NCBI RefSeq assembly: GCF_018854015.1
Contig: NZ_JAAXYO010000066.1
Location: 22,089-86,088 of the forward strand
Length of the DNA stretch: 64,000 nt
Source: Igneacidithiobacillus copahuensis
Lineage (GTDB): Bacteria > Pseudomonadota > Gammaproteobacteria > Acidithiobacillales > Acidithiobacillaceae
Direction: 5' to 3'
Every line of letters starts with the position of its first letter. Positions within the stretch are counted from its first letter, which is position 1. The notes under the pieces were generated by a model, which worked only from the letters and a program-made list of their open reading frames with translations, ran no database searches and was not told the DNA's origin. Below are positions 54,256 to 62,478 of the stretch, one piece after another. Position numbers and translations under genes: made by a program.

Positions 54256-56203
54256 TTTCGCCATCGCCGTTCTGTTCCTTCTGCTGACGATTCCCTTGGG
54301 GCTGCTGCGTCTGTCGGTTCTGGCACGGCTGACGGTGCTGGCCGGCAGCATTGCCATTGTGGTGGGCAGTGCCCTAGCCTTACCCCAGTCTCAGCAAGCG
54401 GCAGTGCTCTGGTCCTTGAGCGCAAAGCAGGTGCGCTGGATGTTGCAACCGGCGGCGGCCTGGCTGCTCTTTTTTGGGGCGCTGGCGGCCGTTGCGGCCT
54501 TTCTTTCGCCTTGCCGGGCGCGCCGCCCGCACCTGTGGTATGCCGGCGCCGCGGTTGCCTTGCTGGGCAGCCTTGGCGTGGCCGGCCTGCAGGAAGGCAT
54601 CGCCTTTTTGATCGCCTGGGAATTCCTCAGCTTTGGCGGGGCCATTCTGTTGCTGGCGGATCGCGGCGAGGCCGTGGAACGTTCGGGGCTGGCCAATCTC
54701 TACATGCTGGCCTTGCTGGAAATCGGGGCGGTGGCGCTGCTGCTCTGCGTGCTACTGCTTGGCGCCAGCGATACGCAGTTTTCCACCTGGGCCGCAAGCT
54801 GGGCGCAGTACCCCAATACTGCCTTTGGCATTGCCGTGCTCTTTATCATTGGTTTTGGCGCGAAACTGGGCCTGCTGCCCTTCTACGAATGGTATCCCGG
54901 AGCCTACGGCAGCGGCACCGGCGCTTCCGGAGCCCTGCTTTCCGGTATCGTGCTGAATGTCGCTTTTTTTGCCCTGGGACGGGCCATCCTCGACTGGCTA
55001 CCCGTTGCCTCGGCCACCAGCACGGGTATCCTGCTCGTCGCCGTCGGCACCGTATCGTCCATCCTCGCTATTCTCTATGCCTTTCAACAGGATGATTGGC
55101 GTCGTCTGCTCTCCTTTTCGACGGCAGAGAATGCCGGCCTGGCCGTGGTGGCGCTGGGTGCTGCCTCGCTCTTTCGTGCCGAGGGCTTTGTCGCACTGAG
55201 CACCCTGGCCTGGACCGTGGGCCTGATTCACCTGGGAGGCCATAGCCTCGCCAAGGGCAGCATGATGCTGTCGGCGGATCGTGCTGCCGACGTCAAGGGT
55301 GACTATCAGATCGCACAAAGCCGGATACTGGCCCTGGCCCCCTGGACACTGGGTCTCGGGGCGGTACTGGGGGCTATGAGTCTAGCCGCCATGCCCCCCA
55401 CCGCTGGTTTTGCCGGCGAGTGGTATCTCTTTCAGACCGTCTTTCAGGACTTCCATTTACACAATACCGCCGCACGGATTGCCCTTGCCCTGGGCGGAGC
55501 CGGACTGGCGCTGACCGCCGCCATCGCCCTGGCGACCATGATCAAGGTCTTTGGTGTCGGACTCTTGGGCGGTGGGGAGGCGCGTCGGCGTCCTGGCGGC
55601 ACCTGGCCCGTCCTCCTGTTGGGTCTTCTCGTTCTGCTCTATGCCGTGGTCCTGCCCTGGAGCCTGCACTGGCTGCGCTTTGCCCATTGGCCAGCTGACC
55701 CCCAGGCCGTCCAGGCCATGACCCAAGGGCCCATTCTCATTCCGCTGCGCTTCCACTTTGCCTTCATTTCGCCGCCCTTGCTCTTACTGGTGGGGCTGCT
55801 CTTTGCCTTGCTACCCGTGGGTCTCATCGTTTGGGGCCATTTGCGACAAGGCCGGCGACGGGTACCGGTCTGGGCCCACGGCCTGCGTCAAGTACCGGCG
55901 CAAAATGCCGTCACGGCGCTTGCCTTCGCCAATGCCCTGCGGGTGTTCTACAGCTTCGTGTATCGGCCTACGAACGATCTGCAGCGGCAACATCGCGGGC
56001 GGGAATATTTTGTGCGCGAGCTGCATTTTAATTACAGCGAGGCACCATTTTTTGGGCCGTGGCTCTTTCGTCCCGTGGTGAGGCTGACACAGATTTTGGC
56101 AGACCGCATCGGACTCGCCCTGCAAAATGGCTCATTGAATGCCTACTTAGCATATATCGGTCTCTTGCTTTTGGTGATTTTTGCCAGTGTTTTTTATGTT
56201 TGA
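54245..56203 (+). CDS. hyfB: Hydrogenase-4-like antiporter subunit HyfB (NuoL/M-like)
   Basis: From ATG 54245, which follows GGAGG at 54235-54239, the 652-residue protein has about 16 helices. It carries FLIAWEFLSFGGAILLLAD (conserved Glu), GFGAKLGLLPFYEWYPGAYG (conserved Lys), LLSFSTAENAGLAVVALGAA and LIHLGGHSLAKGSMML. The long C-terminal part includes a soluble loop and a final helix, as in HyfB/HycC. It overlaps the HyfHI gene by 11 bases and is the last membrane component of the cluster. Confidence 0.9.
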   Translation: MLTSFAIAVLFLLLTIPLGLLRLSVLARLTVLAGSIAIVVGSALALPQSQQAAVLWSLSAKQVRWMLQPAAAWLLFFGALAAVAAFLSPCRARRPHLWYAGAAVALLGSLGVAGLQEGIAFLIAWEFLSFGGAILLLADRGEAVERSGLANLYMLALLEIGAVALLLCVLLLGASDTQFSTWAASWAQYPNTAFGIAVLFIIGFGAKLGLLPFYEWYPGAYGSGTGASGALLSGIVLNVAFFALGRAILDWLPVASATSTGILLVAVGTVSSILAILYAFQQDDWRRLLSFSTAENAGLAVVALGAASLFRAEGFVALSTLAWTVGLIHLGGHSLAKGSMMLSADRAADVKGDYQIAQSRILALAPWTLGLGAVLGAMSLAAMPPTAGFAGEWYLFQTVFQDFHLHNTAARIALALGGAGLALTAAIALATMIKVFGVGLLGGGEARRRPGGTWPVLLLGLLVLLYAVVLPWSLHWLRFAHWPADPQAVQAMTQGPILIPLRFHFAFISPPLLLLVGLLFALLPVGLIVWGHLRQGRRRVPVWAHGLRQVPAQNAVTALAFANALRVFYSFVYRPTNDLQRQHRGREYFVRELHFNYSEAPFFGPWLFRPVVRLTQILADRIGLALQNGSLNAYLAYIGLLLLVIFASVFYV

Positions 56204-56221
56204 GGATAAGGAGAAAAATAG

Positions 56222-56599
56222 ATGTTCGCCACGTTTGGGTTCATAGCGCTTTTTGCCATTCTTGGCGCCTGGGCCCGCTATGGACAGTCGCTACTGGTGC
56301 AGACAGTGTTTGGCCGGAATTTTCCCTGGGCCACCCTCAGCATCAATGTGATGGGATGTTTCATCATGGGATTTCTGTTTTTCGAAACTTTGGAACGAAT
56401 CTCTCTGAGCCCCGAATTGCGCACCGGTATGCTCACCGGCGGCCTGGGCGCCTACACCACGTTTTCCACCTTTTCCCTGGAGACGTTGGTGCTCTTTGAA
56501 AATGGCGAGCCGGTGAAGGGCTTACTGTATATGTTCTCTTCCCTGTTTTTGTGTGTGGCAGCGGCCTTTGCCGGTGCCTGGATTTCGCGCAGCATCTGA
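56222..56599 (+). CDS. crcB: Fluoride exporter/channel CrcB (Fluc)
   Basis: CrcB forms dual-topology dimers that export fluoride. The 125-residue protein has four helices and the family residues LGAWARYGQ, SINVMGCFIMGFLF and TGGLGAYTTFSTFSLE (central Phe and TTFS pore lining). Fluoride release matters in acid because HF crosses membranes. It starts 18 bases after hyfB, after AAGGAG, and is probably in the same transcript. No fluoride riboswitch is seen. Confidence 0.93.
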   Translation: MFATFGFIALFAILGAWARYGQSLLVQTVFGRNFPWATLSINVMGCFIMGFLFFETLERISLSPELRTGMLTGGLGAYTTFSTFSLETLVLFENGEPVKGLLYMFSSLFLCVAAAFAGAWISRSI

Positions 56600-56609
56600 G
56601 AGGTGAAGC

Positions 56610-56924
56610 ATGACGACGGTATCGGTAGTACGCGTGTATATCAAAGAGGGTGACAAACACGACGGGCACAATCTCATGGAAGAGATTTTTCGCATGCTGC
56701 ATGACCAATACAAGGTCCATGGCGTAACGGCCTTCCGGGGCATTGCCGGCTTTGGCAGCAAGGGGACAGTCCATGCCGATGACGTGCTGCGACTGAATGT
56801 GCATCTCCCCTTGGTTCTGGAATTTTTCGACGAGCCGGAGACCGTGGATGCGGTCATGCCGCGCCTGCAAGAGCTGGTGCCCGGCAACCACATCCTGCGC
56901 TGGGAAGCGGAGTGTGGCTGCTAG
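56610..56924 (+). CDS. DUF190 family protein (PII-like fold)
   Basis: The 104-residue protein VSVVRVYIKEGDKHDGHNLM...VHGVTAFRGIAGFGSKG fits DUF190, a ferredoxin-like fold related to PII signalling proteins and frequently encoded next to crcB. It may regulate the channel. GAGAGG lies before the ATG and crcB ends 10 bases upstream. Confidence 0.85.
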   Translation: MTTVSVVRVYIKEGDKHDGHNLMEEIFRMLHDQYKVHGVTAFRGIAGFGSKGTVHADDVLRLNVHLPLVLEFFDEPETVDAVMPRLQELVPGNHILRWEAECGC

Positions 56925-57319
56925 TGAACCACCACTACTGTCCGCTCTGCTACGCGGAAATTCCCATCGGCAGCCAGATCTGCCCGGCTTGCGGGCGGGA
57001 CATCGAGGCGTGGGAGCGCAACACCCCCTATTTTGATCGCCTGGTCTGGGCGCTGCGCAATCCGCACTCCGAGGTGCGCATGGGCGCCATCCTCAGCCTG
57101 CAGAATCAGGGTCGGGCAGAGGCCGCCGTCCCCCTCGCCGAGTGTGCCCTGCAGTCCGACGTGGATGTGGTACAGGGTCTGGCGGTGGTAGAGGCCATCA
57201 CCCGCTTGCCCAACGGCGCGGAAAAGTTGCAGGCACTTTCACTGCTCGAAAAACATCCCGCGCACAGTGTGCGGGAAGCGGCCCAGAGCACGCAAAACAA
57301 AGGAGGCTCAGCAGGATAG
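56924..57319 (+). CDS. Zinc-ribbon plus HEAT-repeat protein of unknown function
   Basis: The 131-residue protein starts at GTG 56924, overlapping the DUF190 stop as TAGTG. Residues 6-25 hold a zinc ribbon: CPLC (Cys6, Cys9) and CPAC (Cys20, Cys23). A HEAT-like repeat region follows (LRNPHSEVRMGAILSLQNQG, then AAVPLAECALQSDVDVVQ). An upstream in-frame GTG at 56912 is possible. It is probably a protein-binding adaptor; no precise function can be given. Confidence 0.65.
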   Translation: MNHHYCPLCYAEIPIGSQICPACGRDIEAWERNTPYFDRLVWALRNPHSEVRMGAILSLQNQGRAEAAVPLAECALQSDVDVVQGLAVVEAITRLPNGAEKLQALSLLEKHPAHSVREAAQSTQNKGGSAG

Positions 57320-57422
57320 TCGTTCCAACACGGCAAAAACGCGCAGCCTTCCCTATACTGATAAGGCGCATACGATGCGTCACCCGCTAGATTTTCGGAA
57401 ATTTTGATACAAGGAGAAGCGA

Positions 57423-58679
57423 GTGGATCTACGTAAAAACTTTCTTGACCATGTCAAAAATGGCCTCAACGGCCATCCGCTACCGCTACGGATCATTTTC
57501 TGGGACGATCACAGCTACGATTTTGCCGACGAGCCCATCGTCACCATGCGGCTCAAATCCGCCAAAATCATCACCAGCCTGCTCGTGGGGAGCACCCTGG
57601 ATGTGTTGGGGGAGGCCTATGTGCAAGGCGAGTTGGATCTGGAGGGACGCTATCAGGATATCCTTGCCGTGGCCGAGGGCCTGAGCAATGCCTTCCCCAA
57701 GAAAAAGTCTTCAAAAACCGGCCTCATTCGCAAGGCCCTGCACAGCAAGAGCAAGGACCAAGAGGCCATCCACTATCACTACGATGTCTCCAACGACTTC
57801 TATCAACTCTGGCTCGACCGCAACATGGTCTACTCCTGCGGCTACTTCAAAACCGGCGAAGAAGACATCGACACCGCCCAGGAGCAAAAACTCGACCACA
57901 TCTGTCGCAAGCTACATTTGCAGCCGGGCGAGAGACTTCTCGACATCGGCTGCGGCTGGGGCGGGCTGCTGAGCTGGGCGGCCCGCCATTATGGCATACA
58001 GGGCGTGGGCGTGACCCTGAGCGAAGAGCAGTATGCCTTGGCCAAGGAGCGGATGGAGCGCGAGGGCCTGGCCGACAAAGTCGAGATCCGCCTGCAGGAT
58101 TATCGGGACATTCCCGAACGGGAATACTTCGACAAGGTCAGTTCCATCGGCATGTTTGAACATGTGGGGCGCGCCAAGCTCCCTGAATATTTCGATGTCA
58201 TCCAGCGGGTACTGAAGGAAGGCGGCTGGGTCATGAATCACGGCATCACCGCCGCCAGTCAGGATGACGAGGGTGGTCACCACTCCGGCAGTGACTTCAT
58301 CGACAAATACGTCTTTCCCGATGGCGAAATTCCCCATTTATGGCGGGTGGTACGGGACATGGCCGGAGCCAATCTCGAAGTACTGGATGTCGAAAACCTG
58401 CGCCCTCATTACGCCCAGACCCTCATCCACTGGGTACGGCGCCTGGAGGCACATAAGGAAGAAGCCATTGCCATGGTCGGCGAGACCCGTTACCGCATCT
58501 GGGCCATCTACATGGCCGGCTGCGCCTACGGCTTCTGGCGCAACTGGTCGGCCCTGCACCAGGTGCTGGCGGTCAAACAGAGTGGCGAGGAACTGACCCC
58601 GCGCCCCTGGGAGCGACGCTACCAATATGTCGACAACGACCCCTTCCGTCTGGCCGAGCCGGAGTGGGGGGATCTATGA
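57423..58679 (+). CDS. cfa: Cyclopropane-fatty-acyl-phospholipid synthase
   Basis: Cfa methylates unsaturated acyl chains in membrane lipids with S-adenosylmethionine, a known acid-tolerance adaptation. The 418-residue protein has HYDVSNDFYQLWLDRNMVYS, the SAM motif LDIGCGWGG (173-181), MFEHVGRAKLPEYF, NHGITAA and the cysteine region MAGCAYGFWRN. It starts with GTG at 57423 after AAGGAG. TATACT at 57354-57359 is a likely -10 for its own promoter. Confidence 0.95.
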   Translation: MDLRKNFLDHVKNGLNGHPLPLRIIFWDDHSYDFADEPIVTMRLKSAKIITSLLVGSTLDVLGEAYVQGELDLEGRYQDILAVAEGLSNAFPKKKSSKTGLIRKALHSKSKDQEAIHYHYDVSNDFYQLWLDRNMVYSCGYFKTGEEDIDTAQEQKLDHICRKLHLQPGERLLDIGCGWGGLLSWAARHYGIQGVGVTLSEEQYALAKERMEREGLADKVEIRLQDYRDIPEREYFDKVSSIGMFEHVGRAKLPEYFDVIQRVLKEGGWVMNHGITAASQDDEGGHHSGSDFIDKYVFPDGEIPHLWRVVRDMAGANLEVLDVENLRPHYAQTLIHWVRRLEAHKEEAIAMVGETRYRIWAIYMAGCAYGFWRNWSALHQVLAVKQSGEELTPRPWERRYQYVDNDPFRLAEPEWGDL

Positions 58680-59263
58680 AGCACGAAAAGATCCGCTCCA
58701 TCACCATGGTCCGGCATGGGGAGACGGAATGGTCGAAAAGCGGGCAACACACCTCCAGCACGGATATCGATCTCACCGAGGAAGGGCGGGAACAGGCAAA
58801 GGCTCTGTGGACCCACTTTGCCGAGGGGGAACACCATTTCGATGGAATCTACACCAGTCCGCTGCGACGGGCGCGGCACACCGCCGTGCTCGCCGGCTTC
58901 GCGCCAGAGGCCCACGAGGCCCTGTACGAGTGGCGCTACGGCCGCTACGAGGGCAAAACTACCCCGGAAATCCATCAGGAAAATCCCGACTGGACCATCT
59001 TTCGCTGCGGTGCACCCGAGGGCGAGAACGGCGAGCAGGTGCAGGAGCGCTGCCGGCAGCTGCTCCAGGATTGGGAGGATGCAGGACACGAACATGTCCT
59101 ATGCTTTGCCCACGGCCACATTCTGCGCGCCCTTGCCTGTTGCTGGCTGGGGCTGGGTCTGGAATTTGGCGACCATTTACATCTGGATGCCGCCAGCATC
59201 TCCCGACTGGGCTGGGAGCATACCAGCCCGGCCATCGTCTTGTGGAACCAACGACTAGCCTGA
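58676..59263 (+). CDS. Histidine phosphatase (phosphoglycerate mutase-like)
   Basis: The 195-residue protein has the phosphohistidine motif MVRHGETEW (RHG at 13-15), the basic pocket TSPLRRARHTA, the acidic YEWRYGRYEGKT and the second histidine in CFAHGHILRAL. This fits the branch of broad-specificity or SixA/CobC-like phosphatases; the substrate is unknown. ATGA overlap with cfa indicates cotranslation. Confidence 0.88.
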   Translation: MKHEKIRSITMVRHGETEWSKSGQHTSSTDIDLTEEGREQAKALWTHFAEGEHHFDGIYTSPLRRARHTAVLAGFAPEAHEALYEWRYGRYEGKTTPEIHQENPDWTIFRCGAPEGENGEQVQERCRQLLQDWEDAGHEHVLCFAHGHILRALACCWLGLGLEFGDHLHLDAASISRLGWEHTSPAIVLWNQRLA

Positions 59264-59343
59264 GATAGCGTCAATCCACGAACACAGTTCCGGACACGCT
59301 GTACTACACTTATCTTGTGTCAGACAGAAAGGAGGCATTGCCC

Positions 59344-59538
59344 ATGAAATTGGTAGAATCTCCCTCCGATACCTTGCGTATCGAATTTGCCAAGAAAGAC
59401 CTCAACAAGATCGTCGAGCCGATCATCAAAAATGCCGAGCAGTTTTCCGCCGTCCCGCTGGATATGGTCTATTTGCTTGGTGAGCAGGACTACCGTATCG
59501 ACGACCATTTCCAGCAACCGAAAGGCGTGTTTGATTGA
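59344..59538 (+). CDS. Small protein of unknown function (64 aa)
   Basis: AAAGGAGG lies 8 bases ahead of the ATG, a near-ideal ribosome-binding site. The 64-residue soluble protein (MKLVESPSDTLRIEFAKKDL) has no recognised domain and ends HFQQPKGVFD. It is 10 bases from the next small gene, so the pair is likely cotranscribed. Confidence 0.6.
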   Translation: MKLVESPSDTLRIEFAKKDLNKIVEPIIKNAEQFSAVPLDMVYLLGEQDYRIDDHFQQPKGVFD

Positions 59539-59548
59539 GGAGGCCCGT

Positions 59549-59752
59549 ATGAAGATCATTCGTGAAGATGCAGAGAGTACCACTCTGGAAATGAGCATGG
59601 AAGAAGCGCAGGAAATTGCGGCGCAACTGGACAAGAATGCGAAAATCGTTGGCGCCGCGGGTGCGGAACTACGGAAATTGTTGCCCGATCCCGTGCCCAG
59701 CGCAGGCGGAACACCTCGTTATGAGTATGACGAACCAGAGGACTTGCGGTAA
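59549..59752 (+). CDS. Small protein of unknown function (67 aa)
   Basis: The 67-residue acidic protein begins MKIIREDAESTTLEMSMEEA and ends in a proline/glutamate-rich tail. GAGGAGG 6 bases upstream fixes the start. It may have an N-terminal helix but no known family. Same transcript as the preceding gene is likely. Confidence 0.6.
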   Translation: MKIIREDAESTTLEMSMEEAQEIAAQLDKNAKIVGAAGAELRKLLPDPVPSAGGTPRYEYDEPEDLR

Positions 59753-59788
59753 GGATGAGAGAGTAGCGGATACACAAAGGGAAAAAAT

Positions 59789-60244
59789 ATGGGAGCCAAA
59801 ACCTGGATCCTGGTGGCCAATGGCAGCAGCGCCAAACTCTACCAGCGACATACTTCGTTGCAGATGCCGGAATATTTGCGCGCCTGGAGCCACGAGGACA
59901 GCCGCAAACACGCTGCGGATCTGATCGCCGACAGCGCCGCTGGTCGCAGTCAGCAAAGCTTCGCCCACGGCGCTCGCCCGGCCATCGAACCCCAGAGCAG
60001 CGCCAAGGAGAATGAAAAGCAGGATTTTGCCGCCGAGCTGGGCAGCTTCCTCAACGAGGAACGCAAGCAGGGTGCATTCGAGGCGCTGATTCTGGTTGCC
60101 TCACCCGAGTTTCTCGGCCTGCTGCGCGAGGCGCTGGATCATCCCAGTCAGGCATCCCTGACACTCAGCGTCGCCAAAGACTACACCCATGCCAGCGCCG
60201 AGGAGCTGCTGCGGCATATCAACGAGCATCAGGAAAAACCCTAG
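59789..60244 (+). CDS. Host-attachment-type protein (eRF1-like fold family)
   Basis: The 151-residue protein starts GAKTWILVANGSSAKLYQRH and ends KDYTHASAEELLRHINEH. That is the pattern of the small 'required for attachment to host cells' family, thought to have an archaeal eRF1-like domain. The biological role outside plant-associated bacteria is unknown. AAAGGG before the ATG is the ribosome-binding site. Confidence 0.75.
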   Translation: MGAKTWILVANGSSAKLYQRHTSLQMPEYLRAWSHEDSRKHAADLIADSAAGRSQQSFAHGARPAIEPQSSAKENEKQDFAAELGSFLNEERKQGAFEALILVASPEFLGLLREALDHPSQASLTLSVAKDYTHASAEELLRHINEHQEKP

Positions 60245-60463
60245 GGACGTCGGTACGCCCCACGGTGCTGTTAGCAAAAGCGGAATCGTTGGCCAGAATG
60301 TCCACTGCGGGTAACACGGCAGTGCCGCCAGTACTGGGACGATCGCACGCATTTGACAGCGCCCTGTAGTGAGCGGTGATCGGTTCCGTCTTTCTACCGT
60401 CCGAATACCTGCATACCTGCGCTTTTACCGCTCGGTCAGAAACAGCTTGCGGATAGCCTGCCT

Positions 60464-61249
60464 TTAACCTTGCCTCACGAAAAAGGTGCCATTAAACTTA
60501 TAACTGATAAACCTATCGGTAACCCTCCCATATGGGAACTTCTGACTGCTGACCACCACTGGAATTTTGATTGTTTTTGTTGCAGTGTCATACTTGATAA
60601 GCCTTATCGGCCTCTCACCGCTATCATCTATAGAGAAAAAGTCATATTCAAATCCGATGGAGCTTGTCAGACCTGACTCTGTCTTAATCAGTTTTTTGTC
60701 TTGAAGCGAATTTTCTGCGATTTCAACCACCCTTATGGACTCATAATCGAGACTGGAGCCCAGGATTGCTGTCGACCGAAGCAGATAGACTTTCCCCTTC
60801 TCAGTATTGACATCAAAAATTCCCGTCAAAATTCCGCCAGGATCATTTTTTCCCCTCTCCTCACTTTCCGTGTAAATTTTTCCGTTTTTTCCCATAAACT
60901 GATAAACTGTATCAAAAAAGTGCATTGTACCGCCCAGTTCCGTATCCCAAGTATAGGCGCGGACCTCTCCATCTTTCGAGGTTGAAATGTACATGAATTT
61001 TTTTAATTCGGTATATTTAGAAGAAAGTGATGAAGGCATTTTGACAAAATCAAGAAGCTTTTTTCGAAAAGCTTGGTTTTCTTTTTCTAGCAGCCCATCC
61101 TGGCGATAATCGGTAGACAACTTTTGAATTTTTTTGAGATATACGACAAGCTCTTTCTCCATTTCAGAATTGTTCCCACCATACGCCACAGGAGAGATGA
61201 AAAAGAACACAATAACGGTAGCAAAAAATAACCTGATAATACTAATCAT
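60464..61249 (-). CDS. AT-rich secreted protein of unknown function (261 aa)
   Basis: From ATG 61249 the protein has a clear signal peptide (MISIIRLFFATVIVFFFIS, cleavage near PVAYG), then a lysine-rich charged region and a mostly beta C-terminal half. GC content and lysine/phenylalanine-rich codon use are plainly lower than in neighbours, which suggests recent acquisition. I do not recognise the family. It lies downstream of the tandem secreted paralogs on the same strand. Confidence 0.6.
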   Translation of the reverse strand: MISIIRLFFATVIVFFFISPVAYGGNNSEMEKELVVYLKKIQKLSTDYRQDGLLEKENQAFRKKLLDFVKMPSSLSSKYTELKKFMYISTSKDGEVRAYTWDTELGGTMHFFDTVYQFMGKNGKIYTESEERGKNDPGGILTGIFDVNTEKGKVYLLRSTAILGSSLDYESIRVVEIAENSLQDKKLIKTESGLTSSIGFEYDFFSIDDSGERPIRLIKYDTATKTIKIPVVVSSQKFPYGRVTDRFISYKFNGTFFVRQG

Positions 61250-61385
61250 CACATAGACCTTCCTATTATCTGGATATTGGTCGGCGCTCACATTTTCCTG
61301 ACAATAACCTTACCGCAGGGTTGACATAAACTTCTCTCCCAGAGACAGAAGAAAAACGTCTTTTTCCTACATACCGTCCCCCGCT

Positions 61386-62342
61386 TCATTGGTGGAAGCG
61401 CCCCAGTGCTGGTACGGGGGTGTTGATTTTCGGCAAGGGCAGGCGATAGGCGGTGATGGGCATGGGATACTGACGCCAATGCTCGCATACACCGGGTTTG
61501 TTACAGGCTACATCCATGCCCAGGGCATCCGCTGCCGCCCAGGCCTGTAGCCCCGGAAGGATTCGCGCAAGCTGGCCCGGATCGCGCACAAAGAGCCGAA
61601 TCCGTGCGTCCTTGGGCAGGGCAGTCTTCCCTTCTCCTTCATAATACAGTTTGTCCACCAATGCGAGGGCAAAGACTTTGCCCTGTGCACCGCTGAACAG
61701 TACCGACTGCAATTGGGCGTTGTGGGGCTCAAATCCCCAGCTGATGGTCAAATCTTCTGCCAACGGCGCGTAAGGCAGGGGGCTGATGCTCAACCCCCGG
61801 ATGGCGCGCTGCTCCAGCGTCTGCCCATCATCCAGTCGCAACGAGCCTTCCTTGCCCAAAAAGGCTTCAAAGGCCTCCCGCGTCACTCCAGGTGCGGTAT
61901 ACCGCTTTTCAATTCCGGCAAGTTGACGTGAGCGCTCCCCCATCACCTGGACCACACAAGGCCCATTCTTGCCACAGGCAATGAGCTTGCGCTCATAGGG
62001 CCCCTGGGTATCGATAAGGGCTTTGCAGTAGGGGGTGTTCTTGCCCGCCCGCAGTAGATCCCTACGAAAATGCACTTGCACCGTGCTATCCAAAAGCGAC
62101 GGGTTGTCCACCCAAGCTTTCGGTTTGTAGTTATAGTCTACCCAACAGGCGTTTTGGAAAGGCGTTTGGGGGTCCTTGTTGCAGAGCTCGACTAAACCGT
62201 CGTAATTGTATTTCGACAGCGCCAACGCAGGGCAGTCGTATTTTTCGGGTACTGCCGCCCAGGAAACACAGGCGCCAGCGGCCCAAAGCAACGCCCCCGT
62301 AGCCAGCAGCGTATTTTTTAGGCGTCCATTCGCCTGCTTCAT
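61386..62342 (-). CDS. Secreted paralog 1: LprI-like cysteine motif plus shared C-terminal domain
   Basis: The 318-residue protein has an N-terminal signal peptide (residues 1-30). YERKLIACGKNGPCVVQVM (Cys123, Cys129) is like the LprI/DUF1311 cysteine motif (R..CG....C). The C-terminal region RLFVRDPGQLARILPGLQAW, with AAADALGMDVAC, is shared with the two genes upstream. Eight or more cysteines suggest disulfides in the periplasm. It ends GRFHQ where the other two end LFWQ. Function unknown. Confidence 0.65.
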   Translation of the reverse strand: MKQANGRLKNTLLATGALLWAAGACVSWAAVPEKYDCPALALSKYNYDGLVELCNKDPQTPFQNACWVDYNYKPKAWVDNPSLLDSTVQVHFRRDLLRAGKNTPYCKALIDTQGPYERKLIACGKNGPCVVQVMGERSRQLAGIEKRYTAPGVTREAFEAFLGKEGSLRLDDGQTLEQRAIRGLSISPLPYAPLAEDLTISWGFEPHNAQLQSVLFSGAQGKVFALALVDKLYYEGEGKTALPKDARIRLFVRDPGQLARILPGLQAWAAADALGMDVACNKPGVCEHWRQYPMPITAYRLPLPKINTPVPALGRFHQ

Positions 62343-62478
62343 TTTTCCACCGCTGTTTTTTTCATAACACTCCCTTCTTCATCATCCTTCCATTCCCTAT
62401 TGCAGCGTCACACGGATACTCATCACGCAGAAGCGCTTTGTTACAGCCCAGACCGGCGCACCGGCCGACGGAATGCGT

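Noticed and set aside
56204..56221. Fluoride riboswitch ahead of crcB
   Set aside because: Only 18 bases separate hyfB and crcB and no riboswitch motif is present.
60245..60463. Possible small RNA or gene between the host-attachment-type gene and the AT-rich gene
   Set aside because: No reading frame with a ribosome-binding site, no promoter pair and no convincing hairpin were found.
61351..61366. Inverted repeat GAAAAA-CGTC-TTTTTC as a terminator for paralog 1
   Set aside because: The stem is almost wholly A-T and has no clear T run after it, so it is unlikely to terminate efficiently.
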